From the NCBI RefSeq assembly GCF_002014975.1, contig NZ_MUXV01000012.1, positions 31,828-95,827 of the forward strand: DNA of 64,000 nucleotides, read 5' to 3'. A model generated the notes under the pieces. It made no database searches. It was not told where the DNA came from and saw only the letters and a program-made list of their open reading frames with translations. Shown piece by piece: positions 8,993 to 16,862 of this stretch. A program made the translations under genes and the position numbers. Numbering within the stretch: the stretch's first letter is position 1; each line of letters opens with the position of its first letter. Origin of the DNA: Moraxella bovis. GTDB lineage: Bacteria > Pseudomonadota > Gammaproteobacteria > Pseudomonadales > Moraxellaceae.

Positions 8993-10303
8993 TCAAAAAA
9001 ACACCGCAATCAAATGTAACCACCCTGCCAACAGCCCCGTTATCGCCCCCAAAATCACCAATGTCATCTCATCTTCTTTAAAGGCAGGTCTTAGCAGGTT
9101 TTGAAATTCATGAGGCGAGAGTTCTCGAATACGAGATTCAAACAGCCCAAAGATTTTGCTTGCCCGAGATGTGTTAAGTTTGGGGTCTCTAATGGGTATC
9201 ATCGTCGCATCAATGGATTTGTCAATAATGGTGTCTTTAAAGGCACTTAGCTCTTTGTTATCCATACCCACTTTTAAAATGGATTTAACCACAGGCGACT
9301 CTAACAGCTCATATAAGTGCGATTTCATGAGTTCACGGGTTTTTGCCGAGCGAGTGCCATACATCATCTCGCTCATGATGTTCTCTAAAGTAACCAGCTC
9401 ATTTACGACAATCTCAGCAAACACGCTGGAAACTTCATCTTGGCGTTTCATAAAACCGCCCTGCCAGTCATAAACATGAAAATGGGGCAACATGGGCTTG
9501 ACCCGACCATTGTCATAGCGGAACAGGCGGATAAAGGGGACTTTTTTGGGCTCGACAGGGTTAAACACCATCCAAATGGCAATCCAGTTGGTTAATGCCC
9601 CCCAAATCGCCGCAAAAAACGGCACCGTCCAATGCTGTGGCACAAAATAAAAAATCCCCATCTGAATAATCCCAAAACCAAAGCCAATCACGGCACTGAT
9701 TTTCCAGATGAAGTTAATCTCTTTTTTACCCACTCGCAAAAACATGTCTACCATGAGTTTGCGGTCGCTCTCCATGCGTTTGACAATCATCGCCCGCATG
9801 TCCACCAGCTCCTCGACATTGGCGGTCAGGTCAATGACTAAGGACTTCATCACCGCTGGCATCTCACTGTGTGCATGAGCATAAATCCGCCGTCTGATGG
9901 CGTACGGGGTATGCGTCCACAGAGCATAGTAGCGTTCGAGCATAATCTCATCAATGAGACTCTCTAAATTCTTATCCACCGTCTCGGTGATGAACTGTGC
10001 CATCTCCTCAGGCTCCATCGCCTGCAAAAACTCATCGATGTTACCAAGTTTGGATAAGGTCTGATCAACGATGACCCCAGAGATTTTGCCTGCTTTGGCA
10101 GGGACAATGCCTTGCCAGCCTAAGCCCTGCAAGCCCCACGGCATACCACGCACACGAATACCCCAAAACTTAATGGGGTGAAATAACATCTCTAACGCCA
10201 TCCACACATGAGCCCACGTTACAAAAGCCGTAACGGGCGGAATGGTGAGCATGGCGATAAATTCGGGGTGTTCAGCTAGGGCTTGCCAGATGGAATTAAA
10301 CAT
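8993..10303 (-). CDS. DUF445 family membrane protein
   Basis: A 436 aa protein with hydrophobic segments near the N-terminus (about residues 15-40), in the middle (about 208-250, FIWKISAVIGFGFGIIQMGIFYFV) and at the extreme C-terminus (LVILGAITGLLAGWLHLIAVFF). This layout and the N-terminal HPIKFWGIRVRGMPWGLQGLGWQGIVP segment match DUF445/YheB-like proteins, whose function is not established. The long soluble parts are helix-rich and charged. It is a single gene on the minus strand, flanked by repeat-filled spacer on both sides, so it is probably transcribed alone. Confidence 0.75.
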   Translation of the reverse strand: MFNSIWQALAEHPEFIAMLTIPPVTAFVTWAHVWMALEMLFHPIKFWGIRVRGMPWGLQGLGWQGIVPAKAGKISGVIVDQTLSKLGNIDEFLQAMEPEEMAQFITETVDKNLESLIDEIMLERYYALWTHTPYAIRRRIYAHAHSEMPAVMKSLVIDLTANVEELVDMRAMIVKRMESDRKLMVDMFLRVGKKEINFIWKISAVIGFGFGIIQMGIFYFVPQHWTVPFFAAIWGALTNWIAIWMVFNPVEPKKVPFIRLFRYDNGRVKPMLPHFHVYDWQGGFMKRQDEVSSVFAEIVVNELVTLENIMSEMMYGTRSAKTRELMKSHLYELLESPVVKSILKVGMDNKELSAFKDTIIDKSIDATMIPIRDPKLNTSRASKIFGLFESRIRELSPHEFQNLLRPAFKEDEMTLVILGAITGLLAGWLHLIAVFF

Positions 10304-10523
10304 AAATCATCACTTGTTGGGGTTTGGCAATGGGCTAGGCGATTGGCTAATTGACAAAATCAAAATTTAACAAAATAAATGGTAAACAATAGGGTAAAAA
10401 TAAAACGGCTAATTCTACCACAGTTTTGTCTATTTTGCCAAAATCAATCCTTTAAATATTCGCCCAACGCCTGCCTTGGATAAATATTTAAAAACGGTAA
10501 ATATCATGTTTGCCGTTCTTATT

Positions 10524-10729
10524 TTATCCACAGGGCGGTCATCATGTCATGAGCGTGAAACATGATTGTCATATTGGGACATTTGCCAAAAATTTATGAC
10601 ATAACTTATTGATTTTAAATAGAAAAAATTTGACAAAAAACTGTATAAATTTTATACAATCAACTGCCATTGCCGATTAATCATGGCATAACGCCCCAAA
10701 TTTTAAAGTTATCCACAGGCTTATCCACA
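10524..10729 (+). promoter_or_regulatory. Cluster of three perfect DnaA boxes
   Basis: TTATCCACA occurs at 10524-10532, 10709-10717 and 10721-10729, all in the same orientation, the last two 12 bp apart. This is the consensus high-affinity DnaA-binding nonamer. The cluster is in a long spacer next to an AT-rich segment and between divergent genes. It could be a DnaA-regulated promoter region, a titration site or part of an origin. None of the usual oriC neighbours (dnaA, dnaN, rpmH, gyrB, gidA) is in the window. Confidence 0.6.
10630..10658 (+). promoter_or_regulatory. Near-consensus promoter overlapping a palindrome
   Basis: TTGACA (10630-10635) and TATACA (10653-10658) are separated by 17 bp. 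The inverted repeat GTATAAA-T-TTTATAC (10643-10657) covers the spacer and the -10 box, where a repressor would sit. The nearest downstream gene is lipocalin, about 340 bp away, which has its own -10. The transcript may be a small RNA or a long leader. Confidence 0.5.
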
Positions 10730-10947
10730 GATTTTGGGGAAAAGATGGAGAGATGGTAGAGAATTTTTAAAAATATAATAAAAATCAGAAGGTTGTGATG
10801 ATGTTTTTGGATGTAAAACATTGTTTTGATTTTAAATGAGATTTGTTCTTGGCGATGTTTCACGGCTTTACGATGGGTTAAAATGATGATGGGTGAAAAG
10901 TGGCGAACAAATCACAACAAAACAACAGCGACCAAACAACAGGAGTG

Positions 10948-10956
10948 TGCTACAAT
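10948..10956 (+). promoter_or_regulatory. Extended -10 promoter of the lipocalin gene
   Basis: TGCTACAAT at 10948-10956 fits the TGnTATAAT extended -10 form seen before several genes in this window. It lies 42 bp before the ATG, with an AAGGA ribosome site between. There is no convincing -35. Confidence 0.45.
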
Positions 10957-10998
10957 AATTTAATAAACATTATTTATTAAAGTGTTAAAGGAAAAATT

Positions 10999-11568
10999 AT
11001 GTCTTACGTCAAACCTGCCAAATCCTTACTTTTTAGTGTCATCGCCTTGTCCGCCCTGAGTGCCTGTACTGCCACGCCCACAAACGGCACAGCACCGACA
11101 ACCGTCAGCCAAATTCGCCTTGATGACTATCTGGGTAGATGGTATGAAATCGGACGCTTGCCCATGTCATTTCAAGACAAATGCACCCATAACGTCACCG
11201 CCACATACAGCCTAAAAGACAACGGCAAAATCAACGTCCTAAACGCCTGTGCCACCAAAGATGGCATGACATCGGTCAATGGCGAAGCGTACGCCACCGA
11301 TGAGACCAATACCAAACTGCGAGTGAGCTTTTTGCCCAGTTTTCTAAAAAAATTACCCATCGGCAAAGCCAATTATTGGGTGCTGGCAAGCGACCAAGAC
11401 ACAAGCGGACGCTACACATCCGCCCTAGTCGGCACGCCCAACCATAAATATCTGTGGGTGCTGTCTCGCACGCCCACGCTGGACGATGCCACTTATGAGC
11501 GGTATCTGGGTATTGCCAAGCAAAACGGCTATGAGCTTAGTAAGTTTACCAAAACGCCACAGAAATAA
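10999..11568 (+). CDS. blc: Outer-membrane lipoprotein, lipocalin (Blc-like)
   Basis: A 189 aa lipoprotein. The signal peptide ends in the lipobox LSAC (Cys near residue 23), then a lipocalin barrel begins with the GxW motif in DDYLGRWYEIGRLP. Other family signatures are NVTATYSLKDNGKINVLNAC and ANYWVLASD...ALVGTPNHKYLWVLSRTP. Bacterial lipocalins of this type bind hydrophobic ligands such as fatty acids or lysophospholipids at the outer membrane. That role is from the family. An AAGGA ribosome site precedes the ATG. It appears monocistronic. Confidence 0.93.
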   Translation: MSYVKPAKSLLFSVIALSALSACTATPTNGTAPTTVSQIRLDDYLGRWYEIGRLPMSFQDKCTHNVTATYSLKDNGKINVLNACATKDGMTSVNGEAYATDETNTKLRVSFLPSFLKKLPIGKANYWVLASDQDTSGRYTSALVGTPNHKYLWVLSRTPTLDDATYERYLGIAKQNGYELSKFTKTPQK

Positions 11569-11801
11569 GATGATTAAAAAAGAAGGTTTTGTTGGTTTTG
11601 AATACACCTAAGAAACTTTAAAATTGCTACAAATGCAATGATGTTTGGGTGTAGGGGCGTGCTGTACACGCCTATAAAACTGATAGCATTAAAGGACGTG
11701 CAGAGCCAGTCTCTACAAACCTGTGGTAAGTATCAAGTTTGTTAGATGTATTCTTTGAGCGTCTTTTTAAACATCTTTATCAAGCACCATTAAGGAACCC
11801 C

Positions 11802-12776
11802 ATGCACCACGTTTTTGGACATACATCCCCCGACACGGACGCTTTTGTCTCGGCATTTGCGTTTGCCCATTGGCTAAATGCCCAAGGCATATCAGCACAG
11901 GCATACCGTCTGGGCGAGCCGAACCTTGAAACGGCATTTGTGCTTGCCCGTTGGTTTGAGCGTTACCCTAATGATGAGTTGCCCACCAAGCTCCTGCCGT
12001 ATCTAGACGCCAGTCGCCCGACCGACATTGCGGGACAGGGCGATAAAGTGGCATTGACCGACCATAACGAACCTGCCCAGTCCATCAAGGGTTTGGCGGA
12101 GTTTGATATCCGCTACGTCATCGACCATCATAAGCTCGGACTGACCACGCCCACCCCTGCTTATGTGCGTATCCATCCTGTGGGCTGTACTTGCACCATT
12201 TTGTATGAGATGTTTACCCAAAAGGGCGTGGACATCACCGCAAGCATGGTGTGGCTCATGCTCTGTGCCATCATCTCGGATACGCTAAATCTTAGCAGTC
12301 CCACGACGACCGATGATGACCGTATCGTGGTGCAAAAGCTTTGTGAGCTGTGTCAGATGAACGTGGCGGATAAGGATAAACTGGCAGATGAGATGTTTTC
12401 TGCCAAAAGTGATGTCAGTCATCTGTCCGCCCGTGATATTTTGCTGATGGATTATAAAAGCTATGAGCTTGGAGCGACGAGGTGGGGCATTGCAGGGATT
12501 GAGACGATCGCCCCCAGTCAGATATTTGCCAGAATCGATGAGCTAACAGCCACTGCCAAACTCATTCAGGCAGAAAAAGGCGTGGATTATCTTATGATTG
12601 CGGTGGTGGACATCAAGGAGCAAATGGGCTATGCACTCGCCCATGACCCTGCCCAAAATGCGATTATCTCCAAGGCATTCGGGGCGAACTGTGATGATAA
12701 GGTCTTTGCCTTGGCAGGCGTGGTCAGCCGTAAAAAGCAAATCGTCCCTGCCTTGGAGCGGTATTATCAGTTTTAG
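11802..12776 (+). CDS. ppaC: Manganese-dependent inorganic pyrophosphatase (DHH family)
   Basis: Hydrolyses pyrophosphate to phosphate in the cytoplasm. The N-terminal DHH domain shows HVFGHTSPDTDAF and the metal-binding DHH in YVIDHHKLG. The C-terminal DHHA2 domain ends with the SRKKQIVPAL substrate-binding motif. I start at the ATG at 11802 (324 aa, AAGGA ribosome site 5 bp upstream, family-typical MHHVFGH start) and not at the in-frame start at 11739. A family II enzyme is a less common choice in gammaproteobacteria, which usually use Ppa. A strong terminator follows. Confidence 0.93.
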   Translation: MHHVFGHTSPDTDAFVSAFAFAHWLNAQGISAQAYRLGEPNLETAFVLARWFERYPNDELPTKLLPYLDASRPTDIAGQGDKVALTDHNEPAQSIKGLAEFDIRYVIDHHKLGLTTPTPAYVRIHPVGCTCTILYEMFTQKGVDITASMVWLMLCAIISDTLNLSSPTTTDDDRIVVQKLCELCQMNVADKDKLADEMFSAKSDVSHLSARDILLMDYKSYELGATRWGIAGIETIAPSQIFARIDELTATAKLIQAEKGVDYLMIAVVDIKEQMGYALAHDPAQNAIISKAFGANCDDKVFALAGVVSRKKQIVPALERYYQF

Positions 12777-12844
12777 GTTTAAGCGTGTTTGTTCTTGTCT
12801 GTCATGGATTGATGTCTGATTTATATGCCTGATAAATAGCCATA

Positions 12845-12880
12845 AAAAAGACCTGATGGTGATTCAGGTCTTTTGTTTTA
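12845..12880. terminator. Bidirectional terminator between ppaC and the His-rich lipoprotein gene
   Basis: Stem AAAGACCTGA / TCAGGTCTTT with a short loop, A-run on one side and TTTTGTTTT on the other. It can serve both convergent genes. Confidence 0.85.
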
Positions 12881-12895
12881 AACACCTTAACGGTT

Positions 12896-13423
12896 TTAGC
12901 TTGCTTTGGTGCATTCAACAATGACGGTATCATCTAGCGTGGTGATTTTGGCTTTATCGCCATCAATGGTTAATGCCATGCCCTTGTCGTCGCCAGCAAT
13001 GCTATCATCAGAAGTAAAGCGTCCTTTGGTTTGCACGTCTTGGGCTAGGTCATAAGTGATGTCATCGGTGGTTAGGTGAGCTTCGATTTCACCTTCGTGG
13101 TTGTGGACGGCGATGTGGACGGTTTTGTCGCCACATTGGTATTCGTCGCCATCGGCATGGTGGTGATGTCCATTATCATGAGCATGGTCGTGGCTGTGGT
13201 CGTGAGCGTGTTCACCATGTTTGTGGTCATCGTGGTCATGACTATGTTCGCCATCTTTGTGTTCGTGGTCATGCTCGCCATGAGCGTGGTCATGCGTGGC
13301 GGTTTGTTCGGCAGGGGCGGTGGTCTCTGCTTTTGGTTCGGCAGGGGTTTCTTCGGCTTTTTGGCAAGCGGTCAGAGTAAGCGTGGCAATAAGACTGACA
13401 ACAAGTAATTTTTTAGCCATCAT
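12896..13423 (-). CDS. Histidine-rich lipoprotein with MliC-like C-terminal domain
   Basis: A 175 aa lipoprotein: signal peptide with lipobox LTAC (Cys near 20), then a Pro/Glu/Ala linker. Residues about 44-93 form a run of H, D, E and G (HDHAHGEHDHEHKDG pattern) with more than 20 histidines, strongly suggesting binding of zinc, nickel or similar ions. The C-terminal part (YQCGDKTVHIAV...TTDDITYDLAQ...ALTIDGDKAKITT...VECT) resembles the MliC/PliC fold of membrane-bound lysozyme inhibitors, including its two cysteines. That match is from pattern only. It may combine metal capture with lysozyme inhibition. It is monocistronic, and no zinc-regulator box was identified. Confidence 0.75.
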   Translation of the reverse strand: MMAKKLLVVSLIATLTLTACQKAEETPAEPKAETTAPAEQTATHDHAHGEHDHEHKDGEHSHDHDDHKHGEHAHDHSHDHAHDNGHHHHADGDEYQCGDKTVHIAVHNHEGEIEAHLTTDDITYDLAQDVQTKGRFTSDDSIAGDDKGMALTIDGDKAKITTLDDTVIVECTKAS

Positions 13424-13737
13424 GCATCTCCCAATAAAATTGGTGTATTATAACCAATTTATCAAAAATTGCAATGGCTTATCTAACATCATCCAGAGCA
13501 ATCGCACTAAAAAAATTTTACATAAATTGATTAAAAATCAAGCAAATTTAGTATTTATAGTTAATTTTATCTAAATATATTTTTAATAAATTATTCAAAT
13601 TTTAATTGTCTTGGTGAGCTTTTAATTGGTGAGCTTTTAAATAATTTTGCATCTAAAAATTACCAATTTGTTTAAACCATCATTTTAGTTGCCAAAAATT
13701 AAATATAGTGCGATTACCCTGATGATAAATCATAAAA
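13424..13737. other. AT-rich spacer with a tandem 15-bp duplication
   Basis: There is no gene. Within it, TTGGTGAGCTTTTAA is repeated twice head to tail with no gap (13611-13625, 13626-13640). The rest is simple AT-rich sequence upstream of the mrdA promoter. Confidence 0.7.
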
Positions 13738-13767
13738 TTGAATATACCTTTGAAAATATGCTATAAT
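13738..13767 (+). promoter_or_regulatory. Promoter of mrdA-rsmD
   Basis: TTGAAT (13738-13743), 18-bp spacer, TATAAT (13762-13767) with an extended TGC just upstream. The predicted start is near 13774, about 26 nt before the ATG at 13800. Confidence 0.7.
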
Positions 13768-13799
13768 TAGGGGTTTTTTGCTGTTCTTTTGTGCCAATC

Positions 13800-15785
13800 A
13801 TGACCTCATCACGTCCTAACGATTCTGACATCAGCACTCGCGTCTTTGTACGCCGAGTGATCGTGGCGTCGTTATTTGTGCTTATTGGCATGATTGGGCT
13901 GTTTGCTCGTTATGGTTTTTTACAGGTTCATCAATACAATAAATACCAAACTAACGCTGATAACAACCGCATCAAACTCATCTCCGACCCGCCATCACGG
14001 GGTTATATTTATGACCGTAATGGTGTGTTACTTGCCGATAACGTACCGGTTTTTTCTGCGGTCATCAGTCCCGATGAGATTGAAGACCCAGCTTACACCC
14101 TAAAACTACTTACCCCCATCTTTGGTCTGACCGATGAAGAGATTACGGACATCTTGGCAAGGATAGACAAATCCAAAAACAACCCCATTACCATCAAGAT
14201 AGATTTGACCGAAGAGCAGATTGCTCAGTTTAGCGAGCGAAAGCCCTTTTTCCGGGGGGTGAGCATTCAGACCAAACTCACCCGTGTCTATCCCCATGAC
14301 GAGCTATTCGCCCATGTCATCGGTTATGTCGGGCGTATCAACGACAAAGAAGCCAAAAAAATCGCCGAAGACGATCACAAAAAAGCCCTGTACGCTGGCA
14401 CCGACTTGATTGGCAAAATCGGCATCGAGGCCCAGTACGAAGAAGTCCTGCTTGGCAAACCAGGCTCTCAGTCGGTAGAGACCAATGCTCACGGCGAGAT
14501 TCTACGACAGCTAGACACCAAACCCCCTGTGGCGGGCAACGATTTGTATCTAAGTCTAGATTACGGACTACAAATGGCCGCCCAAAAACAACTGGCAGGA
14601 CGACGTGGAGCGATTGTGGCACTTGACCCCAAAAATGGCGACGTCCTTGCCTTTGTCTCAAACCCCAGCTATGACCCCAACCCCTTTGTCTCTGGCATAT
14701 CCAGCAAAGAGTATGGTATGCTTCGAGATGACATTGACCAGCCTTTATATAACCGTGCCTTGCAAGGACTCTACCCACCTGCTTCTACCATCAAACCCTT
14801 TGAGAGTATGGGCTTTTTGCATTATGGCATCATGGGTTGGAATGACACCATTTTTGACCCTGGTTATTTTAGCTTACCGGGGGACAGTCACCGTTTTCGT
14901 GACTGGAAAAAAGGTGGACACGGCACGGTCAATATGAGCAAATCCATCATCATGAGTGTGGATACCTATTATTATAAAAACGCTCACCGCATGGGCATTG
15001 ACAAGCTTCATGATTGGATGAGTAGTTTTGGTTTTGGTAAAAAAACAGGCATTGACCTACCCAACGAAAAAGGGGGCATCATGCCATCGCCTAAATGGAA
15101 AATGGACACCTACGGCAAAGAATGGCTACCAGGCGAGACCATCTCTGTCTCTATCGGACAAGGAGCATTTTTGGCAAGCCCCCTGCAAGTCGCCAACGCC
15201 ACCGCCATGACCGCCATCAAGGGCAAACACCTCACACCCCACCTGCTCAAACGCTCCGAAGGGCAGGCTCCCGTGACTATCATTGACAAACCTGACGGAG
15301 TCATCCCCTTTAATGGCACCGAAGCCGACTGGGACAGAATGCATATCGCCATGGAAGACACTGTCAAACGTGGTACAGCAAAGAGCATCTACACCACCCG
15401 TTATCGTATGGCGGGCAAAACAGGTACAGCGCAGGTCAAATCCATCGCCCAAGGCAAAAGCTATAACAAAGCCGCCATCAGCTCCCGTCACTGGGACCAT
15501 GCATGGTTCTCAGGTTTTGCTCCCGTGGATGACCCCCAAATCGCCATCGCAGTCATCGTCGAGAACGGTGGTGGCGGTGGTAAAGTGGCAGCCCCCATCG
15601 GGCGAGCCTTGTTTGATTACTGGATTCTCCAACGTGAGACCAATCCCATCACACCGCCCAGTGATGAAGAACTGGTAAAAATCCGTGCCGCCAAGCGTGA
15701 AGCCATCAAAGCCAAAATCGCCAAGGCAGAAGCCGAAGAAGAACACAAAAAGACAGAAGAAAACAGACAAGCTCATCAGCCATGA
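13800..15785 (+). CDS. mrdA: Penicillin-binding protein 2 (peptidoglycan transpeptidase)
   Basis: Class B PBP of the elongation machinery; crosslinks peptidoglycan in the periplasm. An N-terminal membrane helix (about residues 17-38) is followed by the dimerisation domain and the transpeptidase domain. That domain has the active-site serine in PASTIKPF, the second motif SVDTYYY and the third motif KTGTAQ. The tail is a charged K/E/A-rich helix. I use the ATG at 13800 (661 aa); a GTG at 13791 is also in frame. No clear ribosome site is visible. rodA is not adjacent. The 3' end overlaps rsmD by 4 bp. Confidence 0.95.
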   Translation: MTSSRPNDSDISTRVFVRRVIVASLFVLIGMIGLFARYGFLQVHQYNKYQTNADNNRIKLISDPPSRGYIYDRNGVLLADNVPVFSAVISPDEIEDPAYTLKLLTPIFGLTDEEITDILARIDKSKNNPITIKIDLTEEQIAQFSERKPFFRGVSIQTKLTRVYPHDELFAHVIGYVGRINDKEAKKIAEDDHKKALYAGTDLIGKIGIEAQYEEVLLGKPGSQSVETNAHGEILRQLDTKPPVAGNDLYLSLDYGLQMAAQKQLAGRRGAIVALDPKNGDVLAFVSNPSYDPNPFVSGISSKEYGMLRDDIDQPLYNRALQGLYPPASTIKPFESMGFLHYGIMGWNDTIFDPGYFSLPGDSHRFRDWKKGGHGTVNMSKSIIMSVDTYYYKNAHRMGIDKLHDWMSSFGFGKKTGIDLPNEKGGIMPSPKWKMDTYGKEWLPGETISVSIGQGAFLASPLQVANATAMTAIKGKHLTPHLLKRSEGQAPVTIIDKPDGVIPFNGTEADWDRMHIAMEDTVKRGTAKSIYTTRYRMAGKTGTAQVKSIAQGKSYNKAAISSRHWDHAWFSGFAPVDDPQIAIAVIVENGGGGGKVAAPIGRALFDYWILQRETNPITPPSDEELVKIRAAKREAIKAKIAKAEAEEEHKKTEENRQAHQP

Positions 15786-16375
15786 AAAAACCAACCAAGT
15801 CTCATTACAAAACCACCAATCAAGTTCGTATCATCGGCGGACAGTTTAAACGCCGTAGTATCAGCTTTGTGGACGCTGATGGATTAAGACCTACCCCTGA
15901 CCGTTTGCGTGAAACACTCTTTAACTGGCTCATGGCAGACATTCATGACGCCAGAGTGCTAGACGTCTGTGCAGGCTCGGGCGTGCTAGGCTTTGAAGCA
16001 TTATCACGGGGGGCATCCCATGTCGTCATGATAGAACCAAACCCGACCCAAGCACGCACCATCAAACACAATGCCGACATCCTAAGACTCACCCACAGCC
16101 AGCTGTCCATCATCAATGGCACCGCCCAAACCGCCCTGCCCACGCTCAGCACGCCTTTTGATATCATCTTTATTGACCCGCCTTATGCCCTTGATATTTG
16201 GCATGACATCATCAGTGGTATTATACAGCATGGACTTTACCACGCTGACACGCTGTGCTACATTGAGAGTGATACCGCCCTAGATGACATCCTTATCCCT
16301 TTTTCTACCAATCTATACAAATCCGTCAAAGTTGGGCGGGTTTATGCAGGGGTGTTTACCTTGCCCATTCATTAG
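15782..16375 (+). CDS. rsmD: 16S rRNA (guanine(966)-N(2))-methyltransferase RsmD
   Basis: SAM-dependent enzyme that methylates G966 of 16S rRNA in the small ribosomal subunit. Motif I is VLDVCAGSGVLGFEALSRGA (about residues 58-77) and the catalytic motif is DPPY in IIFIDPPYAL. The N-terminal VRIIGGQFKRRSI and RPTPDRLRETLFNWL are typical of RsmD. The 197 aa length is normal. The ATG overlaps the mrdA stop (ATGA), so the two are coupled, an unusual pairing with a cell-wall gene. Confidence 0.95.
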   Translation: MKKPTKSHYKTTNQVRIIGGQFKRRSISFVDADGLRPTPDRLRETLFNWLMADIHDARVLDVCAGSGVLGFEALSRGASHVVMIEPNPTQARTIKHNADILRLTHSQLSIINGTAQTALPTLSTPFDIIFIDPPYALDIWHDIISGIIQHGLYHADTLCYIESDTALDDILIPFSTNLYKSVKVGRVYAGVFTLPIH

Positions 16376-16530
16376 AAAATAGCAAGGCATACCCCCATTG
16401 AGAGATTAAATAAATTAACCTTTACCAAAACAATTATTACCAAAAAACACTTGATAAAAACATTTACTTTTGGATGAATTTTATTTAAAATGACCCAAAT
16501 TGTTTATATTAAATAGCATCGTTGCTTTTT

Positions 16531-16737
16531 TAGGGCGTGTTTAACTTTGGTATTTGCAATGAAAAATGAGAAAAATCGCACGTTTTTCAAGGAAAAAACG
16601 CAGACTGATAGTTATTCTATCAGACAAATTTTTAACTTCGAGCCACAAGATTTAGCCATTTTTTATGCAAAAATTGATAAAAGTGCTAAATTTTCATTTT
16701 ATTTTATAAAAATGTTATCAATGGTAGGCACGCCCTA
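16531..16737. mobile_element. MITE-like element, copy 2 (207 bp, TA-flanked)
   Basis: Same family as 2854-3133. It has inverted ends TAGGGCGTG... and ...GGCACGCCCTA and the same internal blocks (TTTGGTATTTGCAATGAAAAATG near the left; GACTGATAGTTATTC in the middle; TTATTTTATAAA.ATGTTATCAATG at the right). It lacks the extra internal hairpin of copy 1. A 63-codon frame runs from 16547 to the right end. Part of that frame (residues reading FFKEK..TDSYSI.Q.F.FEPQ) is also open in copy 1. The surrounding 16376-16862 contains nothing else I can identify. Confidence 0.8.
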
Positions 16738-16862
16738 GTCCTTTGTTCGAATTTTACTCCAATCATTTAAACATCATAAATTTGCCCACCTATTTAATAT
16801 AAAATCTTTGCTCATCTTATTTTGCCATCACACCCTGTGTGATTTTTATTTGGTAGGTTCTC

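Larger units (their letters stand above)
10304..10998. other. Gene-free spacer with DnaA boxes and an orphan promoter
   Basis: About 695 bp between the divergent DUF445 and lipocalin genes. I see no credible ORF. It holds three perfect same-strand TTATCCACA boxes (10524, 10709, 10721), a very AT-rich stretch (10590-10660), a near-consensus plus-strand promoter overlapping a palindrome, and an inverted pair CCCCAAA (10694-10700) / TTTGGGG around the paired boxes. The lipocalin promoter is at its right end. Confidence 0.7.

Noticed and set aside
10681..10863. 60-codon minus-strand frame in the DnaA-box spacer
   Set aside because: Low-complexity I/F/K/H composition, no ribosome site, overlaps the DnaA boxes.
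10304..10998. Calling the spacer oriC outright
   Set aside because: Only three boxes and no dnaA, dnaN, gyrB, rpmH or gidA nearby; strand bias and skew cannot be judged reliably from this window alone.
13072..13408. Hydrophobic and Met/Thr-rich frames overlapping the His-rich lipoprotein gene
   Set aside because: They are products of the biased CAT/CAC repeats read in other frames; the lipoprotein frame has signal peptide, ribosome site and domain.
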